Program-made: the position numbers and the translations under genes
From: Longitalea arenae
Lineage (GTDB): Bacteria > Bacteroidota > Bacteroidia > Chitinophagales > Chitinophagaceae
NCBI RefSeq assembly: GCF_016924755.1
Contig: NZ_JAFFJX010000006.1
Span: 186,001-250,000, forward strand
DNA: 64,000 bases
Reading direction: 5' to 3'
In this document: positions 36,776-45,186 of the stretch, piece by piece
How the letters are laid out: every line of letters begins with the position of its first letter
How positions within the stretch are numbered: position 1 is the first letter of the stretch
Notes under the pieces: model-generated
Told to the model about the DNA's origin: nothing
Database searches by the model: none
Seen by the model: only the letters and a program-made list of their open reading frames with translations

Positions 36776-36892
36776 GGGATTTCGAGATTTTGGGATTTGG
36801 AGAGCTTCCGACAATAAAACCTCTCAATAAATCTCAAAATCTCTAAATCTCTAAATCTCAAAATCTCTAAATCTCTAAATCTCTAAATCGGA
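36776..36892. repeat. Octad element with forward and reverse arms
   Basis: A forward arm of degenerate octads (GGATTTCG, AGATTTTG, GGATTTGG) at about 36778-36804 is followed by a linker with CTTCCGACA. Eight consecutive octads in reverse sense then run from 36829 to 36892 (AAATCTCA or AAATCTCT, last unit AAATCGGA). In the first seven, only the last base varies. It matches the elements at 31348 and 56755. Confidence 0.9.
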
Positions 36893-36917
36893 ATGGCCTT
36901 ACACCAACACCATAATC

Positions 36918-38219
36918 ATGAAACCAATTTATTACTATCTGTTAATAAGCTTACTCATTCATACAAGCTGCCAACAAGGCCCCGTCACCAACTCCAAAGA
37001 CTATGTGGTGTACCTTCAGCCCACTCCCAATATCAGCCTGCAGCAAATAAATACCGAACTCGATTTTTGGCAAACCAAACTCCAAAAAACACCGGGTGAT
37101 ATCATTGCAAGCGCAAAGACGGCTGCACTGCTTACCAGGCGTTTTACCTATTCCGGTAAAATAACGGAGTTGTGTAGGGCCGACAGCCTATTCCAGGCCG
37201 CTAATGCACTTACCCGTACAAGCAGTTCTGCCAGTTTCCGGTCCCTGGCTGCCAATTGCATTACACAACATCGCTTTGCCCAGGCGCAACAATACGTTGA
37301 TTCGGCGCTGGTCCTGGGCGATGATAAATACCTCACCACACTCTTGGAATTTGATGTATCCATGGAACTGGGCAATCGCTACCGGGCCCGTAAGGCATTG
37401 AACAGTCTGGCCGGCCGAAACAGTTTTGAGTACCTGATCCGGGAAGCCAAGTATAAAGATCATGTAGAAGGCGATCTTCAAGCTGCCATAACTTTACTGG
37501 AAAAAGCCTGGCACAACATAAAAGACAATCACACACCCGCACTTTACTGCTGGATCAAAACCAATCTCGCTGATCTTTACGGCCATGCCAACCGCTATCG
37601 TGAATCGTATCAATGCTACCTGGATGCGCTCGCTAAAGATCCGCATTATTACCATGCCCTTAAAGGCATTGCCTGGTTGGCTTTCTCCCACGATAAAGAT
37701 CTGCGCAATGCCCGCAGGATCGTCCGCTTTTTACAGCAACGGCATCCTGTACCTGATTATGAATTATTACTTTCGCAAATGGCCGCATTTGAACAGGATA
37801 GCATTAGATCTAAACAACATATTACGCGCTTTATGGCGGCTGCAGCCAATGATTTATATGGCGGCATGTATAATAAATACCTCTTCCATATTGAAGCCAA
37901 TGAATGGAAGAATGCCGCCCGCAGTTTGCAGTTGGCCGAAAAGGAAGTGGCGAACCGGCCTACACCAGAAGCGTTCGGCTGGCTGGCCTGGGCTTATTGC
38001 CAGCAGGGAGCCATTCTGAAAGCTATGAAAACAGCCCGGCTCTATGTAGCCGATAAATGTTTTGAACCGGAAACCCTGTTTTACCTGGGTAAAATTTACC
38101 AGGCGGTTGGTGAGAAAAAAATGGCCCGTCAATATTTGCTGGCGGCCAAAGAAAGTGCGTTTGAACTTGGACCTGTGATGCACCGCCAGATCAATAAATC
38201 TCTAAAAGACTTAAACTGA
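36918..38219 (+). CDS. TPR lipoprotein of the DUF4331 operon
   Basis: A 433-residue lipoprotein with lipobox cysteine 18 (HTSC). The mature protein is an all-helical TPR solenoid: LFQAANALTRTSSSASFRSLAAN, AITLLEKAWHNIKDN, LADLYGHANRYRESYQCYLDAL, HALKGIAWLAFSHDKD and AFGWLAWAYCQQGAILKAM. Bacteroidota SusD-like surface lipoproteins are also TPR-based, but no SusD signature is visible here. Its stop codon lies two bases before the ATG of the TonB-dependent receptor, so the two are translated from one mRNA. A role as the accessory lipoprotein of that receptor is my inference. Confidence 0.82.
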   Translation: MKPIYYYLLISLLIHTSCQQGPVTNSKDYVVYLQPTPNISLQQINTELDFWQTKLQKTPGDIIASAKTAALLTRRFTYSGKITELCRADSLFQAANALTRTSSSASFRSLAANCITQHRFAQAQQYVDSALVLGDDKYLTTLLEFDVSMELGNRYRARKALNSLAGRNSFEYLIREAKYKDHVEGDLQAAITLLEKAWHNIKDNHTPALYCWIKTNLADLYGHANRYRESYQCYLDALAKDPHYYHALKGIAWLAFSHDKDLRNARRIVRFLQQRHPVPDYELLLSQMAAFEQDSIRSKQHITRFMAAAANDLYGGMYNKYLFHIEANEWKNAARSLQLAEKEVANRPTPEAFGWLAWAYCQQGAILKAMKTARLYVADKCFEPETLFYLGKIYQAVGEKKMARQYLLAAKESAFELGPVMHRQINKSLKDLN

Positions 38220-38221
38220 TC

Positions 38222-40468
38222 ATGAAAAAATGTATCCTCACTGCCTGCTTTTCTTTTTTAACGTATATAGCCTTGAGCCAGGGTGCTATCCAGGGACGGG
38301 TGATCGACAAAAACAGCAGGGAACCCCTGGAGTTGGCCTATGTACGCTGGAGTAATTCATTGCAGGGTGTGGTTACCAATAAACAAGGTTATTTCTCCCT
38401 GAACCCTGCTTCGGCAACCGGATCGGATGGTGTATTGATCATTTCCTTTATCGGTTTTACCACGCGGGAAATAAGAACAAGCGGTAATAACAGCATCCTT
38501 GTTGAAATGGAAAAAGGACCGGTAAGCTTAGAGGAAGTGGTGATCACACCTCAATCGACCGCCGCTTCATTTCATACCATCAGCAAAATTGACCTGAACC
38601 TGCAACCGGTGCGCTCGGCCCAGGATATTTTACGCACCGTACCCGGCCTTTTCATTGGTCAGCACCAGGGCGGTGGCAAAGCCGAACAGATCTTCTTACG
38701 CGGTTTTGATATTGACCATGGCACCGACATCAACGTAACCGTGGATGGTTTACCGGTAAATATGGTCTCTCACGCACATGGTCAGGGTTATGCTGATCTG
38801 CATTTTCTGATCCCTGAACTCACGGGCAGCGTAGATTATGGTAAAGGCCCCTACTACACGCAATATGGCAATTTAGGCACGGCCGGTTATGTGAGTATGA
38901 ACACGGCGAACAGTTTGGATAAAAGCGCCATAAAGCTGGAAGCTGGTCAGTTCAATACCATCCGCGGCCTGGCGATGATCGATCTGCTGAGCAAGCGGCA
39001 AAAGCAAAAAGGCACCAACGCCTATGTAGCGGGCGAATTCCTCTATTCTGACGGACCGTTTGCATCGCCGCAACATTTTAACCGCTTTAATCTATTTGGA
39101 AAATTCAATACCCAGCTTGGAAAGAACAATAGACTTACGCTGATCGCTTCTACCCTGAACAGTGACTGGGATGCCTCGGGTCAGATCCCGGAACGGGCAG
39201 TGAAAAACGGATCCATCGGGCGTTTTGGCTATATTGATAATACCGAGGGTGGTTATACCAACAGAACCAATGGCAGCGCCCGGCTCAGCAGTTATTTATC
39301 GCCCGCTACCACCTGGGAAAACCATGCATTTTACAGTAATTATAATTTCAACCTGCATTCCAACTTCACGTTTTTTCTGAACGATCCGGTGAATGGCGAC
39401 CAGATCCGGCAGCGGGAAGGCCGGCATATTTACGGGTATCATTCCAAACTTTCTCACGAAACCCACCTGGGCGCCTGGAATGTAGAATCGGTGTACGGCA
39501 CCGGTTTCCGCCTCGACCAAACGCGGAATACAGAATTATCGCATACCATCAACCGCAATACCGTGCTGGAATATACGCAGCTGGGCGATATCAGGGAAAC
39601 CAATGCCTTTGCGTATGCAGATCAAAGCATAGAAAAGAACAGGTGGCGCTTTAATATCGGCGCCCGCCTCGATTATTTTAATTTTCATTACAAGGACAAG
39701 CTCTCTGCCGCTCAATCGCCCGACCAGGAGAAAGTGATTGTAAGTCCCAAGTTAAATATCCAGTACACCCTCGATACGAAAACACAGCTCTACCTGAAAA
39801 CCGGTAAAGGCTTCCATTCAAACGATGCCCGCGTAGTGGTGTTTAACCAGGGCCATGAGATCTTACCCGCCGCTTATGGGGCCGACCTGGGTGTATTGTT
39901 GAAACCGACCCGCAATTTGTTGGTGAATCTGGCTGCCTGGTACCTGTACCTGCAACAGGAATTCGTTTATGTAGGTGATGAAGGCGTGGTAAAGCCCAGT
40001 GGCAAAACGCGGCGTATAGGTCTCGACCTTTCTGCCCGCTACCAGTTCAACAACTGGCTCTTTGCCGATGCCAATGTTAACATAGCCAAACCTCGCAGTG
40101 CAGAGGAGCCCAAAGGAGAAAATTATATTCCGCTGGCCCCTGGTTTGACGAGTACGGGCGGATTGAACTGGCAACTGAAAAATGGCCTACAGGGCAGTTT
40201 GCGTTACCGATTCATGAAGGACCGCGCAGCTAATGAAAACAAATCGGTTGTTGCACAGGGATATACCGTGACAGATCTTTCAGTCAATTATACGAAAAAG
40301 CAGTATGAGCTTGGACTGGCCATTGAGAACCTGTTCAATGTAAAGTGGAATGAAACGCAATTTGATACCGAATCGCGGTTACAGCATGAAGCGGACCCCG
40401 TCTCCGAAATACATTTTACGCCCGGCACGTCTTTCTTTGCCCGTTTGAAGCTCTCGGTGTTTTTTTAG
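38222..40468 (+). CDS. TonB-dependent receptor of the DUF4331 operon
   Basis: A 748-residue outer-membrane receptor. The signal peptide is cut near residue 19 (ALSQ), then comes a carboxypeptidase-regulatory domain (about 20-105, IQGRVIDKNSREPLELAYVRW). The plug (about 115-225) has AQDILRTVPGLFIGQHQGG, EQIFLRGFDIDHGTDINVTVDG and a His-rich MVSHAHGQGYADLHFL loop. The 22-strand barrel ends LKLSVFF with a terminal Phe, as needed for barrel insertion. The His-rich plug loop resembles metal-linked receptors, which hints at, but does not prove, a metal or metal-chelate substrate. It follows the TPR gene by two bases. Confidence 0.9.
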   Translation: MKKCILTACFSFLTYIALSQGAIQGRVIDKNSREPLELAYVRWSNSLQGVVTNKQGYFSLNPASATGSDGVLIISFIGFTTREIRTSGNNSILVEMEKGPVSLEEVVITPQSTAASFHTISKIDLNLQPVRSAQDILRTVPGLFIGQHQGGGKAEQIFLRGFDIDHGTDINVTVDGLPVNMVSHAHGQGYADLHFLIPELTGSVDYGKGPYYTQYGNLGTAGYVSMNTANSLDKSAIKLEAGQFNTIRGLAMIDLLSKRQKQKGTNAYVAGEFLYSDGPFASPQHFNRFNLFGKFNTQLGKNNRLTLIASTLNSDWDASGQIPERAVKNGSIGRFGYIDNTEGGYTNRTNGSARLSSYLSPATTWENHAFYSNYNFNLHSNFTFFLNDPVNGDQIRQREGRHIYGYHSKLSHETHLGAWNVESVYGTGFRLDQTRNTELSHTINRNTVLEYTQLGDIRETNAFAYADQSIEKNRWRFNIGARLDYFNFHYKDKLSAAQSPDQEKVIVSPKLNIQYTLDTKTQLYLKTGKGFHSNDARVVVFNQGHEILPAAYGADLGVLLKPTRNLLVNLAAWYLYLQQEFVYVGDEGVVKPSGKTRRIGLDLSARYQFNNWLFADANVNIAKPRSAEEPKGENYIPLAPGLTSTGGLNWQLKNGLQGSLRYRFMKDRAANENKSVVAQGYTVTDLSVNYTKKQYELGLAIENLFNVKWNETQFDTESRLQHEADPVSEIHFTPGTSFFARLKLSVFF

Positions 40469-40553
40469 CAGATGCAAGCAGGTAAAAGCCGGCTCTCTTA
40501 TTTTAAGTAACTGCCAACTCTTGCAGGGTCATCCTGGTGAAACGGAATACAGG

Positions 40554-40916
40554 TTACTTTTTCAAATTTGATCTCATGAGCCCAAGCCCCTGCCAAAATT
40601 CTGCCGGATATTCCAGGTTTTCGGGCATGCTCATTAAACCATTGGTGAGATCAAGTTCGTAACCGGTGCTTAGCTTTTGATATTTGACAGACGACCAAAC
40701 GATCTGGTCCCAATCGCCGGTATACTTTATACTGTCAAGCGATGCGGGATATTCCCCAAAGCGAACTTTATGCAATTCTATCAATGCAATAGCTGTTTTG
40801 AAATGTTGGTCGCCAAATTGTTTATTCGCCTGCTTTTCCATCTTTTCGAAGCCACAACCGGTAACAACAACCAGGGTCGCCAAAGTCAGCATGATAAGTA
40901 CCTTCTTATTGTTCAT
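40554..40916 (-). CDS. Small lipoprotein with pseudopilin-like core, hypothetical
   Basis: A 120-residue protein with a lipobox cysteine at residue 21 (VTGC). The mature part contains QHFKTAIALIELHKVRFGEYPASLDSIKY, similar in pattern to the GspG/pilin-like stretch in which a helix is followed by Gly-x-Tyr-Pro-x-x-Leu. A beta segment follows (YQKLSTGYELDLTNG). It is last in a minus-strand series after the FKBP gene, 93 bp away. No function is known. Confidence 0.6.
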   Translation of the reverse strand: MNNKKVLIMLTLATLVVVTGCGFEKMEKQANKQFGDQHFKTAIALIELHKVRFGEYPASLDSIKYTGDWDQIVWSSVKYQKLSTGYELDLTNGLMSMPENLEYPAEFWQGLGLMRSNLKK

Positions 40917-41009
40917 AGTAACAGATTATTTTGTGCCGGAACAACAATGCCACAGCCTTCCTTCCCAGGACGACCGTGGCACTATTTATTATAAATCATA
41001 TTCTTTACC

Positions 41010-41444
41010 CTACTTTATTCCCAACAACTCCACTTCAAAGATCAGGGTGCTGTTTGGGCCGATCTGGGCGCTTACCTGTTGCTCACCATAGCCGAGCTGC
41101 GGCGGAATAAAAAAGCGCCATTTGCTGCCAACAGGCATCAGCTGCAGTCCTTCGGTCCAGCCCTTGATAACCCGGTTCAGGGGGAAAGTGGCCGGCTGGC
41201 CGCGGCGTACGGAGCTGTCGAATACTGTGCCATCGATCAATGTACCGTGATAATGGCAGGTAACATTACTGGTGGCAGTTGGTTTTTCGCCCGTGCCTTC
41301 CGTAATGATCTCATATTGTAACCCGCTGGGCAAAGCCACTACGCCGGGCTTCTGTTTATTCGCTTCCAAAAAGTCGTTACCGGCTTTCAGGTTAGCTTCT
41401 GCTTTCTCTTTTCTTTGTTGGAATAATCTGTCTGCGATACCCAT
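41010..41444 (-). CDS. FKBP-type peptidyl-prolyl isomerase (FklB/Mip-like)
   Basis: A 144-residue cytoplasmic prolyl isomerase without a signal peptide. A short N-terminal helix (MGIADRLFQQRKEKAEANLKAGNDFLEANK) precedes the FKBP domain: LPSGLQYEIITEGTGEKPT, CHYHGTLIDGTVFDSS, FPLNRVIKGWTEGLQLMPVGSKWRFFIPPQLGYG and a final LIFEVELLGIK. The catalytic-pocket aromatic and aspartate residues (Tyr, Phe-Asp, Val-Ile-x-Gly-Trp) are present, so it is likely active. It follows the LutA-like gene with a heptad repeat between them. Confidence 0.92.
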   Translation of the reverse strand: MGIADRLFQQRKEKAEANLKAGNDFLEANKQKPGVVALPSGLQYEIITEGTGEKPTATSNVTCHYHGTLIDGTVFDSSVRRGQPATFPLNRVIKGWTEGLQLMPVGSKWRFFIPPQLGYGEQQVSAQIGPNSTLIFEVELLGIK

Positions 41445-41498
41445 ACACTAATAGGTTTGTCATGTTATAAAATGGTTGCCTTCGGTAGCTCGGCAAGT

Positions 41499-41533
41499 GT
41501 TACCAGTTACCAGTTACCGGTAACCGGTTATCC
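41499..41533. repeat. Heptad repeat between the FKBP and LutA-like genes
   Basis: Units GTTACCA, GTTACCA, GTTACCG, then the sense-reversed GTAACCG and GTTATCC. It is a small palindromic member of the heptad family. Confidence 0.65.
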
Positions 41534-41549
41534 GGCGACTGGTGACCCA

Positions 41550-42275
41550 TTACCATCCACTCGCCAGCACATCGGCAATGTGCATCGTTTGCAGGCCCAT
41601 TCCTTTTTTGCGGATATGCCCATCAATGTGCATGAGGCACGAAAGGTCTGTAGAAATGATGCATTCTGCACCGGTATTTTTCGCATTGAGGCTTTTCTGA
41701 TCGGCCATACCAATGGAAATAGGATCGAATTTCACGGCGAAAGTTCCGCCAAAACCGCAGCAGGTTTCCACATCGTTCATTTCTACCAGTTCCAGTCCCT
41801 TTACATTCGACAATAATTTACGCGGCTCCTGTTTGATCTTACATTCGCGTAAACCGGCGCAGGAGTCGTGGTAAGTAGCTTTCGCATATAAACTGGCGCC
41901 CACATTTTCTACCTTCAATACATTTACCAGGAAATCGGTGAACTCGAAGCTTCTTTCCTTCAGGCGTTTCACCTCGTTCATTTGTGGTGTATTTTCAAAA
42001 AGCGTTTCGTAATAGTTCCGTACAAAACCAATGCAGGATGCGCTGGGCGCCACTACGTAATCGGTGGCTGATCCGCTGAAATCTTTCATGAATTTCGAAC
42101 ACACTTCGCGCGCATCGTCCCAGAACCCGGCATTGTAGGCGGGTTGTCCACAGCAGGTTTGGTTGGTATTATAAGTTACGGTACAACCTGCCTTCTCCAG
42201 CACTTTTACCATATTAAAGGCTGTTTGCGGAAACAACTGGTCTACGAAACAGGGTATAAATAATTGAACTTTCAT
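41550..42275 (-). CDS. LutA/YkgE-like iron-sulfur protein
   Basis: A 241-residue cytoplasmic protein with two cysteine-rich CCG domains: CCG at 41-43 (NQTCCGQPAYNAGFWDDA) and CCG at 172-174 (ETCCGFGGTFAVKFDP). Further cysteines lie at 9, 81, 139 and 145. This is the arrangement of LutA/YkgE and of the heterodisulfide-reductase CCG domain, which binds a non-cubane [4Fe-4S] cluster. LutA works with LutB and LutC to oxidise lactate; neither is in the window. It sits between ribH and an FKBP gene on the same strand. Confidence 0.88.
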   Translation of the reverse strand: MKVQLFIPCFVDQLFPQTAFNMVKVLEKAGCTVTYNTNQTCCGQPAYNAGFWDDAREVCSKFMKDFSGSATDYVVAPSASCIGFVRNYYETLFENTPQMNEVKRLKERSFEFTDFLVNVLKVENVGASLYAKATYHDSCAGLRECKIKQEPRKLLSNVKGLELVEMNDVETCCGFGGTFAVKFDPISIGMADQKSLNAKNTGAECIISTDLSCLMHIDGHIRKKGMGLQTMHIADVLASGW

Positions 42276-42350
42276 GGAAATCCCCTTTTAATGCTGGGAG
42301 CTTCTCCGCCGGTTGGTTCCGGGATAGCAGATCGCTCACCCTGTAAATCA

Positions 42351-42854
42351 TTATTGGTTTTTATATGATTGCGTTAATGCGATCATCTTGAGCGCGGTAA
42401 TGGCGGCTTCTTCGCCTTTATGCCCGTGTTTGCCGCCAATGCGTTCCTGTGCCTGCTGGTCGTTATCTACGGTTAAGATGCCAAAGATAACCGGCACGGG
42501 TAAGGATAAGTTCAATTGCGTAACACCACTTGTTACGCCCTGGCATACATAATCAAAATGCGGCGTATCGCCACGCAGCACGCAGCCGAGGGCTATGAAT
42601 GCGCAGGGACGGTCATCTTTGTATTTATTCGCGTCCCAATAACTTTTAATGCCGAAAGGGATTTCAAAAGCGCCGGGAACGGTGATCACTTTCACCGATT
42701 TAACGGCTGCCTGCTTTAAGATGGTATGGCAGCCTTTTTCGAGCTCGTCGACTATGGCGGCATTCCATTCGGTACGTACTATAACAACACAGGCATTCGT
42801 ATTGAGAATGCCTGCATCTATTTGTAATAACTTACTGTTGCTTACTTCAGCCAT
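42351..42854 (-). CDS. ribH: 6,7-dimethyl-8-ribityllumazine synthase
   Basis: A 167-residue lumazine synthase, the next-to-last enzyme of riboflavin synthesis; it condenses 5-amino-6-ribitylamino-uracil with dihydroxybutanone phosphate. Visible landmarks are VIVRTEWNAAIVDELEKG (substrate-binding W at residue 30), VPGAFEIPFGIK (60-70), ALGCVLRGDTPHFDYVC with catalytic His99 and GILTVDNDQQAQERIGG near 130. Members assemble into pentamers or 60-subunit shells. The gene is between a TPR membrane protein and the LutA-like gene; other rib genes are not in the window. Confidence 0.96.
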   Translation of the reverse strand: MAEVSNSKLLQIDAGILNTNACVVIVRTEWNAAIVDELEKGCHTILKQAAVKSVKVITVPGAFEIPFGIKSYWDANKYKDDRPCAFIALGCVLRGDTPHFDYVCQGVTSGVTQLNLSLPVPVIFGILTVDNDQQAQERIGGKHGHKGEEAAITALKMIALTQSYKNQ

Positions 42855-42861
42855 TTTATTC

Positions 42862-42956
42862 GGTTTCCGGTTACCGGTTTCCGGTTTCCAGTTCTTCGCG
42901 GCTTAGCCGCAACCGGTATTCAAACCCCGGTAACTGGCAACTGGTACCTGGTAACT
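42862..42956. repeat. Inverted heptad element abutting a stop codon
   Basis: Forward arm of four heptads GGTTTCC, GGTTACC, GGTTTCC, GGTTTCC at 42862-42889. A linker follows with its own GCGGC-TTA-GCCGC hairpin. The reverse arm has four heptads GGTAACT, GGCAACT, GGTACCT, GGTAACT at 42929-42956. The reverse arm ends at the base next to the stop codon of the minus-strand TPR gene (42957-42959). Confidence 0.9.
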
Positions 42957-43652
42957 CTAGTTTAAGTCTCCCAATTTACCCAGGTACTTATCTACCTCAA
43001 AAGCTCTCTGACTATTCGGATATTTATCCTTGATCGTGCGCAGCAGCTCGATGGCCTCTTTATTCTTGCCCAGTTCCTGGCTCAGCATGGCTGCGCGGAA
43101 CAGGTATTCAGGAGAATTTACATCATCCTTATCGAACATAGTACCAGCCTTTTTATAATAATCGATGGCTTCTGCTTTTTTGCCTTGTTCAGAATAAGCA
43201 TCACCCAGCAAACCGGTAGCGCGGATCTCCACTTCAACCTGGTCGGTTGAAAAATCTTTCAGGTGTTTGATCGCATTGTTGAAATCGCCCAGCTGCATAT
43301 AACAGGCGCCGGCATAAAACTTAGCCAGGTTACCGGCTTTAGTGCCGCTGTGGTTCTTGATGGCTTTCAGAAAACCGCCGTTCACGCCGTCACCATTCAA
43401 AGCCAGTTGAAAAGAATCCTGTCTGAAATAGTCCTCTGCTTTCCAGATCGCTTCGGCCGCTTTAACTTCAGCAGGTCCTTTAAAGAATTTATTGTAGGCA
43501 AAATAACCGCCGATGACCACTACCAGCCCCGCCAACACGTAAGTAATAATTTTACTATTCTTACCCCAGAAATCGCGGGCTGAATCCACCACTCTTTCTT
43601 CGGTTGTTCTTTCTACTGGTTGTTCAGGCACTTGTTTTACATCAGTTGCCAT
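42957..43652 (-). CDS. Membrane-anchored TPR protein (YfgM-like)
   Basis: A 231-residue protein with a charged cytoplasmic N-terminus (about 1-33), one transmembrane helix (IITYVLAGLVVVIGGYFAYNKFF, about 35-57) and then a periplasmic TPR region: AEAIWKAEDYFRQDSFQLALNG, LAKFYAGACYMQLGDFNNAIKHL, LLGDAYSEQGKKAEAIDYYKKAG and LRTIKDKYPNSQRAFEV. This is the plan of YfgM-type proteins, which assist the Sec translocon and outer-membrane protein folding in proteobacteria. It lies between pdhA and ribH. Confidence 0.85.
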   Translation of the reverse strand: MATDVKQVPEQPVERTTEERVVDSARDFWGKNSKIITYVLAGLVVVIGGYFAYNKFFKGPAEVKAAEAIWKAEDYFRQDSFQLALNGDGVNGGFLKAIKNHSGTKAGNLAKFYAGACYMQLGDFNNAIKHLKDFSTDQVEVEIRATGLLGDAYSEQGKKAEAIDYYKKAGTMFDKDDVNSPEYLFRAAMLSQELGKNKEAIELLRTIKDKYPNSQRAFEVDKYLGKLGDLN

Positions 43653-43705
43653 GAATTGTATTGTTTTTAGTTGTTAATGTTGTTTACTTAGGGATCGAGG
43701 TTATA

Positions 43706-44701
43706 TTAATCAACGATGAACGGATAATCGGGCGTCATCACGATGTCTTTCAGTACTTCGTCTTCCGTTGGGAATGGCGATTCTTCTGCAAATTTCACCG
43801 CTGCTGCTACTTTATCGTTCACGCGTTTATCGATTGCTGCAATTTCGTCCTTGGTAGCGTATTTGTTCTTTTGAATGGTATTCAATACCAGTTGAATGGG
43901 GTCACGTTGTTTGTACTCTTCCACTTCTTCCTTGGTACGGTATTTCTGGGGGTCAGAAATAGAGTGCCCTTTGTAACGATAGGTCTTGATCTCGAGCAAA
44001 GTGGGTCCACCGCCTTCGCGGGCTCTTTTCACGGCGCGTGAAATGGCTTCATGTACCGCTTCAGCGCTCATGCCGTCTACTGAATCAGCAGGCATTTCAT
44101 ACGCATCGGCCAGTTTAAAGATATCGTGTACGTTGCTGGTACGGGTTACCGACGTACCCATGGCGTAGTTGTTGTTCTCGCAAATGAAAATGGCCGGTAA
44201 TTCCCAGGTCATGGCCATATTGAATACCTCGTGCAAAATACCCTGGCGGGCAGCACCATCACCAAAGAAAGTGAGTGATACATTGTCTGTGCCCTTGTAT
44301 TTTTCGGCAAACGCCAAACCGGCTCCGGTTCCAATCTGGGCGCCTACGATCCCATGACCACCGAAAAAGTATTCTTTCTTACCAAAAAAGTGCATACTGC
44401 CCCCTTTACCCTTGGCGCAACCTGTTGCTTTACCATACAGTTCGGCCATACAGCTTTCGGGACTCATGCCTTTGGCAAGGGCCAGACCGTGGTCGCGGTA
44501 AGCAGTTACAAAAGGATCTTCCTGGCGGGTAGCGGTCATAACACCGGCGGCGATGGCTTCCTGCCCAACATAGGCGTGGAAAAAGCCGCGGATCTTCCCT
44601 TCCATTTTATATTTTTCTTCGGCTGCCAGTTCAAATTGACGGATCAGGAGCATTAACTCATACCAGTACAAATACGTTTCTTTGGAGAATTTCGAAGCCA
44701 C
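43706..44701 (-). CDS. pdhA: Pyruvate dehydrogenase E1 component, alpha subunit
   Basis: The thiamine-diphosphate-binding subunit of the pyruvate dehydrogenase complex, which turns pyruvate into acetyl-CoA with the beta subunit, E2 and E3. Starting at the GTG at 44701 gives a 331-residue product with the family's usual length and beginning (VASKFSKETYLYWYELMLLIRQFE). An ATG 186 bp upstream would add an implausible proline- and cysteine-rich stretch that overlaps the promoter, so I reject it. The thiamine motif runs from GDG (147-149) to the NN near 177 (FICENNNYAMG); TYRYKGHSISDP carries the phosphorylation-loop-like segment. Other complex genes are not in the window. Confidence 0.93.
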   Translation of the reverse strand: MASKFSKETYLYWYELMLLIRQFELAAEEKYKMEGKIRGFFHAYVGQEAIAAGVMTATRQEDPFVTAYRDHGLALAKGMSPESCMAELYGKATGCAKGKGGSMHFFGKKEYFFGGHGIVGAQIGTGAGLAFAEKYKGTDNVSLTFFGDGAARQGILHEVFNMAMTWELPAIFICENNNYAMGTSVTRTSNVHDIFKLADAYEMPADSVDGMSAEAVHEAISRAVKRAREGGGPTLLEIKTYRYKGHSISDPQKYRTKEEVEEYKQRDPIQLVLNTIQKNKYATKDEIAAIDKRVNDKVAAAVKFAEESPFPTEDEVLKDIVMTPDYPFIVD

Positions 44702-44771
44702 AGTATAAAAAATTTGAGGTTTTAGCCTCACCGGCCCCCGACAAGTCGCGGCTGGCTGGCAAAGGCGGGGG

Positions 44772-44779
44772 CAAAGATA
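44772..44779 (-). promoter_or_regulatory. -7 box of pdhA
   Basis: The minus strand reads TATCTTTG, an exact TAnnTTTG. The predicted start lies near 44768, leaving a leader of about 67 nt to the GTG at 44701, which supports the GTG start. No exact TTG at -33 was found. Confidence 0.55.
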
Positions 44780-44905
44780 GGGTAAGAAAGGGAAAAATGG
44801 AATGGCGATCTGGAATTTTAGGCCTAATATATGGTTTGATAGCCAGTTGGTTGGGAGAAAATTTGCCGGCAGGGCTGTATTTGGCACATATTTCTTCGAA
44901 AATCC

Positions 44906-45186
44906 GGTTGCCAGTTACCCGGTTACCAGGTACCGGTTACCAGGTACCGGTTACTAGGTACCAGTTACCGGTTACCGGTTGCCTGTTGCCAATTGCCAGT
45001 TGCCGATTGCCGATTGCCAATTGCCAGTTGCCGATTGCCAATTGCCTGTTGCCAGTTGCCTGTTGCCGATTGCCAATTGCCGATTGCCAGTTGCCAATTG
45101 CCAGTTGCCTATTGCCAATTGCCGGTTGCCTGTTGCCAATTGCCTGTTGCCAATTGCCAGTTGCCGATTGCCAGTTGCCGATTGCC
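44906..45186. repeat. Large heptad array, 40 consecutive units
   Basis: Forty consecutive 7-bp units with only one indel (an extra C after unit 2). Units 1-10 are mostly NNTTACC or AGGTACC. Units 11-40 are all NNTTGCC: the five bases TTGCC are invariant in 30 of 30 units and the two leading bases vary among AA (8), AG (7), GA (7), TG (5), GG (2) and TA (1). All units are in the same orientation. It lies between pdhA and recF, which are divergent. Long frames read through it in several phases because a 7-bp unit has a 21-bp codon period; I do not consider them genes. Confidence 0.97.

Noticed and set aside
44702-44887. N-terminal extension of pdhA to an ATG at 44887
   Set aside because: The extra 62 residues are proline- and cysteine-rich and overlap the pdhA promoter box at 44772. 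The GTG at 44701 matches the family's length and beginning.
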